Under the pieces are notes generated by a model that did not search any database, had not been told where the DNA came from, and was given only the letters and a program-made list of their open reading frames with translations. 64,000 bases of DNA from Oxalobacteraceae bacterium OTU3CINTB1 (GTDB lineage Bacteria > Pseudomonadota > Gammaproteobacteria > Burkholderiales > Burkholderiaceae_D): NCBI GenBank assembly GCA_024123955.1, contig CP099652.1:6200001-6264000 (forward strand), written 5' to 3'. Both the position numbers and the translations under genes were made by a program. Shown here in pieces: positions 54,062-64,000 of the stretch; position 1 is the first letter of the stretch; every line of letters starts with the position of its first letter.

Positions 54062-54112
54062 CGTGAACGGCCGGCTGGCCCAGTTCGGCCAAAGCCGCTG
54101 ACACTCAATGTC
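53942..54112 (-). pseudogene. coding-like C-terminal remnant on the minus strand
   Basis: A 56-codon stretch bounded by stop codons with no start. It reads ...RPFTLTIVPVARRKPNIVY and ends VINGHARSKSWKVSTGER before TGA (53944-53942). About 90 percent of its codons in the second half end in G or C, as real genes do here, while the overlapping plus-strand frame is less biased. It looks like the 3' end of a lost gene, left by a deletion. The family is not recognised. Low certainty. Confidence 0.3.
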
Positions 54113-54569
54113 TCAGGCGATTTGTGGAGCGGCCTTGAACGGGCATTGTTAAGTTGACTGGTAGTCCGACCAGCTGCTGCTGGCTTTTTGTATCGACCGC
54201 TAAATCCCAATTGCAAAATGTCCGACCGATACAAGCCATCAGCATTCCATCGTTTATATCATTCGCTTCCAAAACAGATACTTGAGTCAACTTACCTTCG
54301 GGCGAGATACGTAAGCCATATAAGATGGACGCGCCATTTGCCGGCCAGCCTTCCCTGTCGACATGGCGCTGAATGCATTTCCCCACCGCGCGATTATTCT
54401 CGTTTAATAAGCGCCTTATTTGTGCGCCAGTCTCGGGATAGGCATCGATTGAAAGCGTTTTGCCAGAACGAAAATTTCCTGTCGGATCGCTGGCCATATA
54501 ACATGCCGCAGGTTCGTCAGCTAAGGCGGCACCAGCGCAAAAGGCCGCAACGGTAATAAACAAACGCAT
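54105..54569 (-). CDS. small exported hypothetical protein, AgmX/TonB-C-like tail
   Basis: A 154-residue protein with a signal peptide (MRLFITVAAFCAGAALA). The C-terminal half has the shape of an energy-transducer or AgmX/PglI C-terminal domain: CIQRHV, LRISPEGKLTQVSVLEAND, and CIGRTFCNWDL, with paired cysteines. Codon use is less GC-biased than in its neighbours, which hints at a recent arrival. The start at 54569 (MRLF) is used. The function is unknown; the domain match is weak. Confidence 0.5.
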   Translation of the reverse strand: MRLFITVAAFCAGAALADEPAACYMASDPTGNFRSGKTLSIDAYPETGAQIRRLLNENNRAVGKCIQRHVDREGWPANGASILYGLRISPEGKLTQVSVLEANDINDGMLMACIGRTFCNWDLAVDTKSQQQLVGLPVNLTMPVQGRSTNRLRH

Positions 54570-54855
54570 CAAAAATGCCTTAGAAAAAATAGAGAACTAC
54601 AATTAAAAATATCTTTTCGGCCAACCCTTCGGCAAGACTCGGCTGTTTGCTGTGGGGAAATCCGAGTGCGCAGGATATCATACTGCCTAACCAAGAAATA
54701 CATCCATTCCCACGGGGAGGCAACGCGTATGGACCTCTCGCGCGACGACGCAGGGGCCGTGCCCGTCGCCCCTTTTCCCGTCGGCGGCAGGGATGGCGGC
54801 CGCCGGCGCGCGCATGGGATATATTCTATATTTAGTGGAGGACTGGTATTGCCCC
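54570..54855. other. 286-nt region without a supported gene
   Basis: It lies between the end of yaiI and the start of the AgmX-like gene, both minus strand. The right part is GC-rich; the left part (54570-54700) and 54820-54845 are AT-rich and may hold the promoter of the AgmX-like gene. Open frames here lack family similarity. No hairpin-plus-T-run is seen. Confidence 0.5.
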
Positions 54856-55319
54856 TTATGCCGCCCCCGGCGGGGTGGCGTATTTGCGCAGGTGCCGGTC
54901 CAGGCTGTTGGCGAAGCTCTGGCGGTCGCCCTGGCTGAAGGCGGCCGGGCCGCCGGTATCTACGCCGCTGCCGCGCAACTCGTCCATGAAGGCGCGCATG
55001 CTGAGCATTTGCGCGATGTTGTCGTTGGTATAGAACTCGCCGCGCGGATTGAGCGCGTACCCGCCCTTCTTCAACACGTCCGACGCCAGCGGGATGTCGC
55101 CGGTGACGACCAGGTCGCCCGGCGCCAGCAGCCGCACGATTTCCTGGTCGGCCACGTCGGCGCCGGACGGCACCTGCACCGACCGCACAAAGCGCGACGG
55201 CGGCACGCGCAGCAGCTGGTTGGCCACCAGGGTGACCTGCATCTGCATGCGCTCGGCCACGCGGTAAAGGATGTCCTTGATGACGGCGGGACAGGCGTCG
55301 GCGTCGACCCAGATCTGCA

Positions 55320-55320
<1 letters not shown>
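54856..55320 (-). CDS. YaiI/YqxD family (DUF188) protein
   Basis: A 154-residue protein of the UPF0178 / DUF188 family with a PIN-like fold. It starts [20 protein letters not shown] and has [20 protein letters not shown] and [15 protein letters not shown], then [20 protein letters not shown]. Function is not established. The start ATG (55320-55318) shares one base with the ruvB stop (TGATG), so it is coupled to the ruv genes. Confidence 0.9.
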
Positions 55321-56375
<1,055 letters not shown>

Positions 56376-56485
56376 TGAGTGCTGGTTGCCTGGTTAAGTC
56401 TGGATTTACTGTACGGAACATCCGCCGGTTCCGGGGCGATCTATTGTCACCACCTGTGATTCTACCCTGCCTTCATCCCAGCGAA

Positions 56486-57064
56486 TCAGCCTTTGGACAG
56501 CGCCTTTAAAGCTTGCTTGATGCCGTCCGAGACGCCGCTGCCGGCCGGCACGGTCTTGAGCGCGAGCAGCGCCTCCTTGTCCGAGTAGCCCAGCGCCAGC
56601 AGCGCGTTGAGGATGTCCGACTGCGAATCGGGCACCGCGTGGCCGCCGCCGGCGCCGATGTCCGCGCCCAGCTTGCCCTTCAATTCCAGCAGCAGGCGCT
56701 CGGCGGTCTTCTTGCCGATGCCGGGCACCTTGATCAGGCGCCCCGACTCCTGCAGCGTCACCGCCTGCGCCAGGTCGGAAATCGACATGCCCGACAGGAT
56801 CGACAACGCCGTGCGCGCGCCGACGCCGGTGATCTTGATCAGCTGGCGGAACACGGCGCGCTCCTCGGCGTTGCCAAAGCCGAACAGCAAATGCGCATCC
56901 TCGCGAATCGCCTGGTGCGTGAACAGCACCACCTTTTCGCCGACGTGCGGCAGGTTGTAGAAGGTGCTCATCGGCACATCGACCTCGTAGCCGACACCGG
57001 CGCACTCGACCAGCAGTTGCGGCGGATTTTTTTCAAGCAAAATACCGGAGAGACGACCGATCAT
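56486..57064 (-). CDS. ruvA: Holliday junction DNA helicase RuvA
   Basis: RuvA is the tetrameric junction-binding protein. The 192-residue protein starts [18 protein letters not shown], has the OB fold, the two helix-hairpin-helix motifs ([19 protein letters not shown] near 75-93 and [20 protein letters not shown] near 110-129), and the C-terminal RuvB-binding domain ([18 protein letters not shown]). It starts 30 nt after ruvC. Confidence 0.97.
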   Translation of the reverse strand: MIGRLSGILLEKNPPQLLVECAGVGYEVDVPMSTFYNLPHVGEKVVLFTHQAIREDAHLLFGFGNAEERAVFRQLIKITGVGARTALSILSGMSISDLAQAVTLQESGRLIKVPGIGKKTAERLLLELKGKLGADIGAGGGHAVPDSQSDILNALLALGYSDKEALLALKTVPAGSGVSDGIKQALKALSKG

Positions 57065-57094
57065 CGTGTTGTAGCCTTCTTAAATGAGGGGGAG

Positions 57095-57655
57095 TTAGCC
57101 GACCAGGCGGCCGTTTTTCATGCGCAGGCCGGCCAGCGGACCGCTCTTGGCGGTGCTGGTGCCCTTGCCGGCGCCGGCGATCAGGGTCAAGGTCTCGCGG
57201 CTATGGGCGTGGCAAATGGCGATGCCGAGCGCGTCGGCGGCGTCGGTGCCGGGCAGGCCGGGCAAGGACAACAGCCGCGCCACCATGTCCTGCACCTGCG
57301 CCTTGACCGCGCGGCCGGTGCCGACGACCGCCTGCTTGACCTGCGTGGGCGAATACTCGGCCACGCTGAGCTCGGCCGACACCAGCGCGCAAATGGCCGC
57401 GCCGCGCGCCTGGCCCAGCAGCAGGGTCGATTGCGGATTAACGTTGACAAACACCTGCTCGATGGCCGCGCACTCGGGCTGATAGATGCGGGCGACCTCG
57501 GCCACGCCATCGAGGATCACCTTCAAGCGCGCCGGCAAGCCGCCCTCGCCGCTTTTGATGGTGCCCGAAGCGACGTAATACAGCTTCGCGCCCTGCTTGC
57601 GAATAACGCCAAAGCCGGTCGTGCGCAAGCCGGGGTCGATGCCGAGAATTATCAT
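57095..57655 (-). CDS. ruvC: crossover junction endodeoxyribonuclease RuvC
   Basis: RuvC is the RNase-H-fold resolvase that cuts Holliday junctions. The 186-residue protein starts [16 protein letters not shown], with catalytic Asp7. The acidic residue in [16 protein letters not shown] near 67 and the C-terminal pair in [16 protein letters not shown] near 138-141 complete the site. The start at 57655 is clear; an upstream extension runs through a terminator and a repeat and is not real. It is followed by ruvA and ruvB. Confidence 0.97.
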   Translation of the reverse strand: MIILGIDPGLRTTGFGVIRKQGAKLYYVASGTIKSGEGGLPARLKVILDGVAEVARIYQPECAAIEQVFVNVNPQSTLLLGQARGAAICALVSAELSVAEYSPTQVKQAVVGTGRAVKAQVQDMVARLLSLPGLPGTDAADALGIAICHAHSRETLTLIAGAGKGTSTAKSGPLAGLRMKNGRLVG

Positions 57656-57680
57656 TAATGGATTGTATGCAGTAAAGAAA

Positions 57681-57706
57681 GCGCCCGCAAGGTTGCGGGC
57701 GCTTTT
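57681..57706 (-). terminator. strong hairpin terminator after purH
   Basis: GCGCCCGCAA-GG-TTGCGGGCGC (57681-57702) makes a 10-bp stem. On the minus strand it is followed by TTTCTTTACTGC, which fits termination of the purH transcript before ruvC. The other strand has TTTT, so it could work both ways. Confidence 0.85.
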
Positions 57707-57716
57707 ATGTTCCGGC

Positions 57717-57747
57717 GGGGTCAAGTCTGTCATTCGGACACGACCCC
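57717..57747. repeat. GTC-capped repeat unit, second copy of the pilT-pilU type
   Basis: A 31-nt unit beginning GGGGTCAAGTCTG, continuing CATTCGGACACG and ending GACCCC. Its first 26 nt are identical to 4298-4323 between pilT and pilU, 53 kb away. It lies just beyond the purH stop and next to the terminator. Confidence 0.88.
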
Positions 57748-57771
57748 ATCCGCCCCACGGGGAGCGGCGGC

Positions 57772-59358
57772 TTAGTGACGGAAGTGGCGGATACCGGTGT
57801 AGACCATCACCACGCCGCGCTCGTTGGCCGCGTCGATCACTTCCTGGTCGCGCATCGAGCCGCCCGGATGAATCACGCAGGTCGCGCCGGCGTCGACCAC
57901 CACGTCCAGGCCGTCGCGGAACGGGAAGAACGCATCCGATGCCACCACCGAACCGGTCAACGACAGGCCGGCGTTCTGCGCCTTGATCGAAGCGATGCGG
58001 GCCGAATCGATACGGCTCATCTGTCCGGCGCCCACGCCCAGGGTCATATTATTGCCGCAGAAGACGATCGCGTTCGACTTCACATACTTAGCCACGCGCC
58101 AGGCGAACATCATGTCCTGCAACTGCTGCGGCGTCGGCTGCAGCTTGCTGACAACCTTCAAGTCCGTCAGCAGCACATTTTTCGCATCGGCCGACTGCAC
58201 CAGCAGCCCGCCGCCGACGCGCTTGAAGTCCATCGTGTTGACGCCGTTGCCCAACGGGATTTCCAGCAGACGCACATTCTGCTTGGCCGACAGGATCTGC
58301 TTGGCCTCGGCCGAATACGACGGCGCGATCAGCACCTCGACGAACAGCTTGGCCAGCTCGGTGGCGGCGGCCGCGTCGATCTCGACGTTGAAGGCGATGA
58401 TGCCGCCGAAGGCCGACGTCGGATCGGTCTGCAGCGCGCGCTTGTAGGCGTCGGCGGCGTCGAAGCCGAGCGCCACGCCGCACGGATTGGCGTGCTTGAC
58501 GATGACGCAGGCGGCGCTTTGCTGGAAGCTGCCCATGCTCTTGACGCATTCCCACGCCGCATCGGCGTCGGCGATGTTGTTGAACGACAGTTCCTTGCCC
58601 TGCAGCTGGCGGTAGTTGGCCAGCGCGCCGTCGGTGGCGGCGACGTCGCGGTAGAACGCGGCCGACTGGTGCGGATTCTCGCCGTAGCGCATGTCCTGCA
58701 CTTTTTCAAACGCCACGTTCAAGGTGGTCGGATAGGCGTTGCGGCTGGCGTGCTGGCGGTCGGCGCCCAGGCTGGTCAGGTAGTTGGCGATGGCGCCGTC
58801 GTACTGCGCGGTGTGCGCATAGACCTTGGTGGCCAGCTTGAAACGGGTGTCGTAGCCGACAACGCCCGGCGCGTTGTCGGTGGTCTGCATTTCCGCCAGC
58901 ACCACGCCGTAGTCCGACGGATCGCAGATGACGATGACGTCCTTGTGGTTCTTGGCCGCCGAGCGCAGCATGGCCGGGCCGCCGATGTCGATGTTCTCGA
59001 TGGCGTCGTCCAGCGAGCAATCCTGCTTGGCGACGGTGGCCTGGAACGGATACAGGTTGACCACCACCATGTCGATGGTCGGAATGGCGTGTTCTTCCAG
59101 CTTGGCCACGTGCTCCGGGAAATCGCGGCGCGCCAGGATGCCGCCGTGCACCTTCGGATGCAAGGTCTTGACGCGGCCATCGAGCATCTCCGGGAAGCCG
59201 GTGTAGTCGGCGACCTCGGTCACGGCCACGCCGTTGTCGGCCAGCAGTTTGGCGGTGCCGCCGGTCGACAGGATCTTGACGCCCATGGTGGACAGCGCGC
59301 GGGCGAAGTCCAGCACACCGGTTTTGTCGGAGACGGAGATGAGAGCTTGTTTAATCAT
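57772..59358 (-). CDS. purH: bifunctional AICAR transformylase / IMP cyclohydrolase
   Basis: PurH does the last two steps of IMP synthesis. The 528-residue protein has the N-terminal MGS-like IMP cyclohydrolase domain ([39 protein letters not shown] near 58-77) and the C-terminal transformylase domain with [13 protein letters not shown] near 277-289 and FFPFRDGLD near 476. It begins 89 nt after fis. Gene order dusB-fis-purH-ruvCAB is typical of Burkholderiales. Confidence 0.97.
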   Translation of the reverse strand: MIKQALISVSDKTGVLDFARALSTMGVKILSTGGTAKLLADNGVAVTEVADYTGFPEMLDGRVKTLHPKVHGGILARRDFPEHVAKLEEHAIPTIDMVVVNLYPFQATVAKQDCSLDDAIENIDIGGPAMLRSAAKNHKDVIVICDPSDYGVVLAEMQTTDNAPGVVGYDTRFKLATKVYAHTAQYDGAIANYLTSLGADRQHASRNAYPTTLNVAFEKVQDMRYGENPHQSAAFYRDVAATDGALANYRQLQGKELSFNNIADADAAWECVKSMGSFQQSAACVIVKHANPCGVALGFDAADAYKRALQTDPTSAFGGIIAFNVEIDAAAATELAKLFVEVLIAPSYSAEAKQILSAKQNVRLLEIPLGNGVNTMDFKRVGGGLLVQSADAKNVLLTDLKVVSKLQPTPQQLQDMMFAWRVAKYVKSNAIVFCGNNMTLGVGAGQMSRIDSARIASIKAQNAGLSLTGSVVASDAFFPFRDGLDVVVDAGATCVIHPGGSMRDQEVIDAANERGVVMVYTGIRHFRH

Positions 59359-59447
59359 GGCTATGAAAGGCTAGGTGGGTTGATATCGGATTGCGGACCG
59401 GCCCAACGGCCGTTCCCAGCCGCCCATGCCGGAAAAATCGCCGCTGT

Positions 59448-59681
59448 TTACAGCAGGCCGTGTTCTTGCAGTTTCTTGCGCAGGGTGTTGCGGTTGATGC
59501 CCAGCATCTGCGCCGCGTGCGACTGGTTGCCGTCGGCGCGCGTCATGACCACTTCCAGTATCGGCTTTTCCACGGTCAGCACGACCATATCGTAGATATT
59601 CGATGCCTGCTGCTCGCCCAGGTCGTTGAAGTAATCTTCAAGGCTCTTCTGGACTACTTCCTGGATACTTTCTTTGCTCAT
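59448..59681 (-). CDS. fis: Fis family nucleoid-associated regulator
   Basis: Fis bends DNA and controls rRNA and other promoters. The 77-residue protein has the N-terminal beta-hairpin part (MSKESIQEVVQKSLEDYF) and the C-terminal helix-turn-helix (ADGNQSHAAQMLGINRNTLR near 51-70), as expected for the shorter betaproteobacterial Fis. It lies 109 nt after dusB on the same strand, forming the dusB-fis operon known from enterobacteria as well. Confidence 0.94.
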   Translation of the reverse strand: MSKESIQEVVQKSLEDYFNDLGEQQASNIYDMVVLTVEKPILEVVMTRADGNQSHAAQMLGINRNTLRKKLQEHGLL

Positions 59682-59790
59682 TTTGATGTCGTTCGCTCAA
59701 TAATCTGTTGACGCTGGTAAATCACTCCGGGACTCATGATCCAGGCGCTTACCCTTCTGATATAACTTTTTTAGTACTGGCTAGCTGTTC

Positions 59791-60807
59791 TTATGCGGCT
59801 TGCAAAACTTCAGGGAGGCGGTATTGTAACCGCTCGCCGTAAGTCCACTGGGATTCGAAGAACTGGTCGACGGCGATCAGTTGCTCGTCGGTGGACTCCA
59901 GCAGATTCATCTTCTGGCGGAATGCCTCGCCGCCCTCGAGGTCGCGCACATACCAGCCGATGTGTTTGCGCGCGGTGCGCACGCCCAGGTAGTCGCCGTA
60001 AAACGCGTAGTGGGCGCGCAGGTGTTCGTCCATCAGCGCGCGCACCTCGTCGACGTAGGGCGGCGGCAGATGGGTGCCGGTGCGCAGGAAATGCTCGATC
60101 TCGCGGAAGATCCACGGCCGGCCCTGCGCCGCGCGGCCGATCATGACGGCGTCGGCGCCGGTGTAATCGAGCACGAATTTGGCTTTTTCCGGCGTTGTGA
60201 TGTCGCCGTTGGCGACCACGGGAATGGCCACCGACTGCTTGACCGCCGCGATCATGTCGTACTCGGCATCGCCGGTGTAGCCGTCGGCGCGCGTGCGGCC
60301 ATGCAAAGTCAGCATGGCGATGCCCGCGTCCTCGGCAATGCGCGCGATCCGCAAGGCGTTCTTGTTTTCGCGGTTCCAGCCGGTGCGGAATTTCAAGGTG
60401 ACCGGCACGTCGACCGCGCCGACCACCGCCTCGACGATCTCCCTGACCAGCGCCTCGTTCTGCAACAGGGCCGAGCCGCACCAGCTGTTGCACACCTTCT
60501 TGACCGGGCAGCCCATATTGATATCGATAATCTGGGCGCCGCGTTCCACGTTGAAGCGGGCGCAGTCGGCCAGGTCCTTGGGATCGGCGCCGGCGATCTG
60601 CACCGCCTTCGGCTCCATTTCGCCGGTATGGTCGGTGCGGCGCGAACTCTTTTCCGTCGCCCACAGGCGCGGATTGGAGGCCGCCATTTCGGACACCGCA
60701 TACCCCGCCCCCAGCTGCTTGCACAGCTGGCGGAAAGGCCGATCCGTCACTCCCGCCATGGGAGCGACGAAAACGTTGTTGCGCAGTAAATGAGGGCCGA
60801 TTTGCAC
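59791..60807 (-). CDS. dusB: tRNA-dihydrouridine synthase DusB
   Basis: DusB is an FMN enzyme that reduces uridines in the tRNA D-loop. The 338-residue TIM-barrel protein starts MQIGPHLLRNNVFVAPMAGV and has the catalytic cysteine in INMGCPVKKVCNSWCGSALL near 98-117, LTLHGRTRADGYTG near 166-179, and VMIGRAAQGRPWIFREI near 220-236. Length is normal. It is first of dusB-fis. The neighbour gpm ends 114 nt upstream. Confidence 0.96.
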   Translation of the reverse strand: MQIGPHLLRNNVFVAPMAGVTDRPFRQLCKQLGAGYAVSEMAASNPRLWATEKSSRRTDHTGEMEPKAVQIAGADPKDLADCARFNVERGAQIIDINMGCPVKKVCNSWCGSALLQNEALVREIVEAVVGAVDVPVTLKFRTGWNRENKNALRIARIAEDAGIAMLTLHGRTRADGYTGDAEYDMIAAVKQSVAIPVVANGDITTPEKAKFVLDYTGADAVMIGRAAQGRPWIFREIEHFLRTGTHLPPPYVDEVRALMDEHLRAHYAFYGDYLGVRTARKHIGWYVRDLEGGEAFRQKMNLLESTDEQLIAVDQFFESQWTYGERLQYRLPEVLQAA

Positions 60808-60884
60808 TGGCGATACCTGATGGGGAAGAAGGAACCTTCTATTTTAACCGAAGGGGTGCTCAAATAATAAGCACTATTTTTTAT

Positions 60885-60903
60885 GAAAACTGCAAATGTG
60901 CAG
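60885..60903 (-). terminator. weak hairpin terminator after gpm
   Basis: On the minus strand CTGCA-CATT-TGCAG (60903-60890) is followed by TTTTCAT. The stem is only 5 bp. It lies 18 nt past the gpm stop, a proper place to end the tyrS-dtd-ybhB-gpm transcript. Confidence 0.45.
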
Positions 60904-60921
60904 CCTGAACGTTATGAACGG

Positions 60922-61572
60922 TCAGATCACATCGTCCATTGCGGCCAAGCTCAGGTGCTCTACTTCGCCCCAGCTAGTTAGCGCTAACTTCCCCTCCGAG
61001 AAGGTAAAGCGGTTGATGCTGGCGTTCTTGACCTGGAAATCGCGCGGGCTGTCGAGCTGCATGCCGACCGCCTCGCGGTAGGCGCATTCGAGCACGCCGC
61101 CGTGGGCGACGATGGCGACGGTTTTGCCCGGATGACGCTCGGCCCATTCCCGAATGGCAGAGATGGCACGCGCGTAAAACTGGCGGAAACTCTCCGCCAC
61201 GCGCTCTCCCGGCGGCATCACCGCGTCGATATCGCGCGCCTGCCACAGCGCGAAGTCGGCCGGGTATTTCTGCGCGACTTCGGTGTACAACATGCCCTCG
61301 AAAACGCCATAGCAGCGCTCGCGCAGCTTGGCGTCGGTCTGCACCTGGGCGCCGTGGTACTGGTCGGCCACGGCCTGGGCCGTCTGGCGGGCGCGCTGCA
61401 GGTCGCTCGAGACGATCACGTCGACCGACTCGGCGGCCAGCGCCTGCGCCAGCGCGCCGGCCTGGCGTTCGCCTTCGGCGTTGAGCGGGATGTCGATATG
61501 GCCTTGCAGGCGGCGCACGGCGTTCCAGGCCGTCTCGCCGTGGCGGATCAGCAAAATATTCGTGTTGTTCAT
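60922..61572 (-). CDS. histidine phosphatase family protein (phosphoglycerate mutase-like)
   Basis: A 216-residue histidine-acid phosphatase superfamily protein. The catalytic LLIRHGETAWN with phospho-His is near residues 7-17, the second arginine in SSDLQRARQTA near 55-65, the Glu in RERCYGVFEG near 83-92, and the second His in AIVAHGGVLE near 150-159. Members include GpmB, CobC and general phosphatases; the substrate is not clear. Its ATG overlaps the stop of the PEBP gene. A 12-bp palindrome, GTTAGCGCTAAC, lies at 60977-60988 in its 3' coding part. Confidence 0.9.
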   Translation of the reverse strand: MNNTNILLIRHGETAWNAVRRLQGHIDIPLNAEGERQAGALAQALAAESVDVIVSSDLQRARQTAQAVADQYHGAQVQTDAKLRERCYGVFEGMLYTEVAQKYPADFALWQARDIDAVMPPGERVAESFRQFYARAISAIREWAERHPGKTVAIVAHGGVLECAYREAVGMQLDSPRDFQVKNASINRFTFSEGKLALTSWGEVEHLSLAAMDDVI

Positions 61573-62240
61573 GCGGTCTTTTTTCTGGGCTTGCGGGCCG
61601 GTTCGGCGGCCAAGGCCGGATTCAAGGTGTACGTACCGATCAGTTGCGCCTCATCGACGATATGGCCGTGGATGGCGTTGAGCACGTCGATGCAAGTGAA
61701 GCGCCCATCCAATGCCAGACGCGGCACATCGAGCGCATACATGCGAAAAATATAATGGTGGACGCGCTCATCGTTCCACGGCGGACAGGGGCCATCATAC
61801 CCGTAATAGTCGCCGGCCATCGCCGGGTCGGCCGAAAACCACCGGGTATAGTCGTTGACGCCCTGCCGCAGGGCGGCGCCGTCCAGGCCCACGTCCGGAC
61901 CGGGCTTGCCGCGCGCCACGACGCCGTCCGACAACGCGCCCTCGGCGATCTGGTGCAGGCCGACCGGGATATCGATCAGGCTCCAGTGGAAAAAATCGTC
62001 GCGCGGCATGCTCGCCGGCAAGGTGACGCCGGTGCGGTTGATGTCGGTGGCGTCGGTCGGCACGTCGCCGTCGATGCACAGCAACACCAGCGATTCGGTG
62101 CCGGCCGGCACGTCGGTCCAAGTCAGCTGGGGATTGCGGTTGCCCGACAACGCCAACTGGCCATCGGCGCCCATGGTGGCAAAGGCGCAGGCGGCTGGCA
62201 TCGCGGCGCCGTCGCGAAAGCTCTCACTCGACAGTTTCAT
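61569..62240 (-). CDS. YbhB/YbcL family PEBP-like protein
   Basis: A 223-residue phosphatidylethanolamine-binding-protein fold. Motifs: SGNRNPQLTWTDVPAGTESL near 32-51, the ligand site DDFFHWSLIDIPVG near 81-94, YDGPCPPWNDERVHHYIFRMYALD near 148-171 (given here in part: YDGPCPPWND). Family members are of unknown role; bacterial forms are often kinase-regulator-like. It is cytoplasmic (no signal peptide) and lies between dtd (21 nt) and gpm (ATGA overlap). Confidence 0.9.
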   Translation of the reverse strand: MKLSSESFRDGAAMPAACAFATMGADGQLALSGNRNPQLTWTDVPAGTESLVLLCIDGDVPTDATDINRTGVTLPASMPRDDFFHWSLIDIPVGLHQIAEGALSDGVVARGKPGPDVGLDGAALRQGVNDYTRWFSADPAMAGDYYGYDGPCPPWNDERVHHYIFRMYALDVPRLALDGRFTCIDVLNAIHGHIVDEAQLIGTYTLNPALAAEPARKPRKKTA

Positions 62241-62261
62241 CTCTCGTCTCCCGGGCTGTTT

Positions 62262-62708
62262 TTATTTAGAGTTGGTTTGCAGCCAAAACGTTACAGGTCC
62301 GTCGTTGGTCAGCGTGACTTTCATGTCTGCACCAAACTGGCCCGTTTGCACCACAGTGTGCCGCAAACGCGCTTGCTCGACAAAATAATTGAACAGCCGT
62401 AAGCCCTCGGCCGGCGCGGCGGCCGGCGTGAACGAAGGACGGGTGCCCGACTTGGTATCGGCCGCCAGGGTGAACTGCGGCACCAGCAGCAAGCCGCCGG
62501 CCACGTCCGTCACGCTGCGGTTCATCTTGCCGGCGTCGTCCGAAAACACGCGGTAGCCCAGCATTTTGGCCAGCAAGGTATCGGCGTCCTTCTCGGTGTC
62601 GTTGCGTTCCGCACACACCAGCACCATCAAGCCGGCACCGATGGCGCCGATGGTGGCGCCTTCGACCACCACCTTGGCGTCGCTGACCCGTTGCAGCAGC
62701 GCGATCAT
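62262..62708 (-). CDS. dtd: D-aminoacyl-tRNA deacylase
   Basis: DTD removes D-amino acids, notably D-tyrosine, from tRNA. The 148-residue protein starts [17 protein letters not shown] and has the active-site segment [20 protein letters not shown] near 79-98, where most relatives have SQFTL, and the C-terminal cis-Gly-Pro motif [11 protein letters not shown] near 136-146. The start at 62708 overlaps the tyrS stop as ATGA; TyrRS and DTD therefore are made together, which fits its role. Confidence 0.94.
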   Translation of the reverse strand: MIALLQRVSDAKVVVEGATIGAIGAGLMVLVCAERNDTEKDADTLLAKMLGYRVFSDDAGKMNRSVTDVAGGLLLVPQFTLAADTKSGTRPSFTPAAAPAEGLRLFNYFVEQARLRHTVVQTGQFGADMKVTLTNDGPVTFWLQTNSK

Positions 62709-63958
62709 GCGGACAGGGTCACGCGGGCGAACTTGCGCTTGCCCACTTGCAGCACGAACGTGCCGGCCTCGATCTTGACGGCCTTGTCGCTGATGACGGC
62801 GCCGTCCAGGCGCACGCCGCCCTGGTCGATCATGCGCATCGCTTCCGAGGTGGACGGGCACAGGCCTGCCATCTTCAGCAATTGCGGGATGCCGACCGGC
62901 GCGCCGGCCAGCGCGACTTCCGGCACATCGTCCGGAATGCCGCCCTTGGAGCGGTTGACGAAGTCGTTGAGCGCCTCGTCGGCCGCCGCCTGCGAGTGGA
63001 AACGGGCGACGATTTCCTGCGCCAGCGCCACTTTGGCGTCGCGCGGGTTGGCGCCGCCGTCGATCGTGGCCTTGAGCGCGGCGACGTCGGCGATCGAGCG
63101 GAACGACAGCAACTCATAGTATTTCCACATCATCACGTCGGAAATGCTCATGATCTTGGCGAACATGGTGTTGCCCGGCTCGGTGATGCCAATATAGTTG
63201 TTCTTCGACTTCGACATCTTGTCGACGCCGTCCAAACCTTCCAGCAGCGGCATGGTCAAAATGCACTGCGGTTCCTGGTCGTAGTCCTTCTGCAGTTCGC
63301 GGCCAACCAGCAAATTGAACTTCTGGTCGGTGCCGCCCAGCTCCAGATCGGACTTCAAAGCGACCGAATCATAGCCCTGCATCAAAGGATAGAGGAACTC
63401 ATGGACCGCAATCGGTGTCCCACCCTTGAAACGCTTGCTAAAATCATCCCGTTCCATCATGCGGGCCACGGTGTAATGAGAGGCCAGCTTGATCAGGCCA
63501 CGCGCGCCGAGCGGGTCGCACCACTCGGAGTTGTAGCGGATTTCAGTCTTGGCCGGATCGAGCACCAGCGAAGCCTGCTTAAAGTAGGTCATGGCGTTTT
63601 GCTCGACCTGCTCCTTGGTCAGCGGCGGGCGCGTCATGTTGCGGCCCGACGGGTCGCCGATCATCGACGTGAAGTCGCCGATGAGGAAAATGACTTGGTG
63701 GCCCAGATCTTGCAACTGACGCATCTTGTTCAGCACGACAGTGTGTCCCAAGTGCAAATCCGGTGCGGTCGGGTCCAGGCCCAGCTTGATGCGCAGCGGC
63801 ACGCCGTTTTGCTCGGAACGCGCCAGCTTTTGTGCGAACTCGCTTTCGATCAGCAACTCGTCGACACCCCGTTTGGTGATGGCGAGCGCCTCTTGTACAC
63901 GGTCGGTCAGGGGCAGCGCTTTAGAGGAGGCCGGCGGTGTGGAAGAAGGGATAGTCAT
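62705..63958 (-). CDS. tyrS: tyrosyl-tRNA synthetase
   Basis: TyrRS charges tRNA-Tyr. The 417-residue protein has the HIGH-type motif [12 protein letters not shown] at residues 63-74 (HLGH), [17 protein letters not shown] near 212-228, and [12 protein letters not shown] near 250-261, then a C-terminal S4 RNA-binding domain ([20 protein letters not shown] near 381). The KMSKS form (not KFGKS) places it in the TyrZ-like group. First gene of tyrS-dtd-ybhB-gpm. The 42 nt upstream end in poly-A/T tracts; no ribosome binding site is clear. Confidence 0.97.
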   Translation of the reverse strand: MTIPSSTPPASSKALPLTDRVQEALAITKRGVDELLIESEFAQKLARSEQNGVPLRIKLGLDPTAPDLHLGHTVVLNKMRQLQDLGHQVIFLIGDFTSMIGDPSGRNMTRPPLTKEQVEQNAMTYFKQASLVLDPAKTEIRYNSEWCDPLGARGLIKLASHYTVARMMERDDFSKRFKGGTPIAVHEFLYPLMQGYDSVALKSDLELGGTDQKFNLLVGRELQKDYDQEPQCILTMPLLEGLDGVDKMSKSKNNYIGITEPGNTMFAKIMSISDVMMWKYYELLSFRSIADVAALKATIDGGANPRDAKVALAQEIVARFHSQAAADEALNDFVNRSKGGIPDDVPEVALAGAPVGIPQLLKMAGLCPSTSEAMRMIDQGGVRLDGAVISDKAVKIEAGTFVLQVGKRKFARVTLSA

Positions 63959-64000
63959 ATATTTTGTGCGTTTTTTTTCAAAAAAAGGTAGTCAGCGCCA

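Noticed and set aside
57656..57733. N-terminal extension of RuvC by 26 residues
   Set aside because: It would read through the terminator and the GTC-capped repeat; family members start at MIILGIDPG.
60863..60880. Hairpin GTGCT/AGCAC with T-run on the plus strand
   Set aside because: It would end a plus-strand transcript, but no plus-strand gene is upstream; likely part of the dusB promoter region.

Overview
The window is a compact, GC-rich bacterial chromosome segment. Gene content and order point to a betaproteobacterium of the Oxalobacteraceae, in the Massilia / Duganella / Janthinobacterium neighbourhood. The pointers are a ubiA gene beside an OxyR-like gene end, pilT-pilU beside proC-yggS, a dusB-fis-purH-ruvCAB block, a PEP-CTERM exported protein, and a DUF2782-thrB-BPSS1780 block. 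This is inferred from recognised protein families, not from a database search. Nearly everything is housekeeping or ordinary accessory metabolism. I see no rRNA, tRNA, CRISPR array, prophage, plasmid module or complete insertion sequence.

Layout. 1-6.2 kb: an oxyR 3' end, ubiA, a YqjD-like membrane protein, proC-yggS, and divergently pilT, pilU and a glutathione peroxidase. 6.3-16.2 kb: a PAS-GGDEF-EAL protein, the glycolate oxidase operon glcDEF, a SUFU-like protein, a PduO-type cobalamin adenosyltransferase, a LysR regulator and a divergent SGNH hydrolase. 16.2-19.3 kb: the isoprenoid operon xseB-ispA-dxs. 19.6-22.5 kb: a Rieske oxygenase, EamA transporter and sulfurtransferase operon of unknown substrate. 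22.5-28 kb: two tandem antitoxin-like genes, a ZIP transporter, a dienelactone hydrolase and polA. 28-36.3 kb: DUF2782, thrB and a membrane protein, then uvrD, an M56 peptidase without a neighbouring BlaI repressor, and the glutathione-dependent formaldehyde dehydrogenase. 36.4-42.5 kb: two response regulators and the thiamin operon thiC-thiS-thiG-thiD-thiE behind a TPP riboswitch. 42.6-49.6 kb: a very GC-rich beta-propeller diguanylate cyclase, valS and a PEP-CTERM protein. 49.6-52.1 kb: a three-gene operon of a YheO-type regulator, an ornithine-cyclodeaminase-family reductase and a PLP dehydratase. 52.2-55.3 kb: DUF2147, ThuA, DUF454 and small hypothetical genes. 55.3-64 kb: the yaiI-ruvBAC block, purH, fis and dusB, and the tyrS-dtd-ybhB-gpm operon, all on the minus strand.

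The most unusual signal is not a gene. Five intergenic sites (4297-4502, 13946-13973, 24957-24986, 30311-30447, 57717-57747) carry perfect or near-perfect palindromes that begin GGG(G)TC and end GAC(C)CC. Two sites 53 kb apart share a 26-nt string. Two others share a 15-nt edge but have different cores. One site supplies the stop codons of both convergent genes. This looks like a modular, REP-like, non-autonomous repeat family whose driver lies outside the window.

Other points of interest: the three-gene YheO-type operon, which combines DauBR-like and beta-hydroxyaspartate-like parts; a thiC leader with a hairpin over its ribosome binding site; a ZIP gene whose natural start seems to be ATC; a -10 box that would make the uvrD mRNA leaderless; a LacI-type operator before thuA; and a coding-like remnant antisense to the tail of the DUF454 gene.
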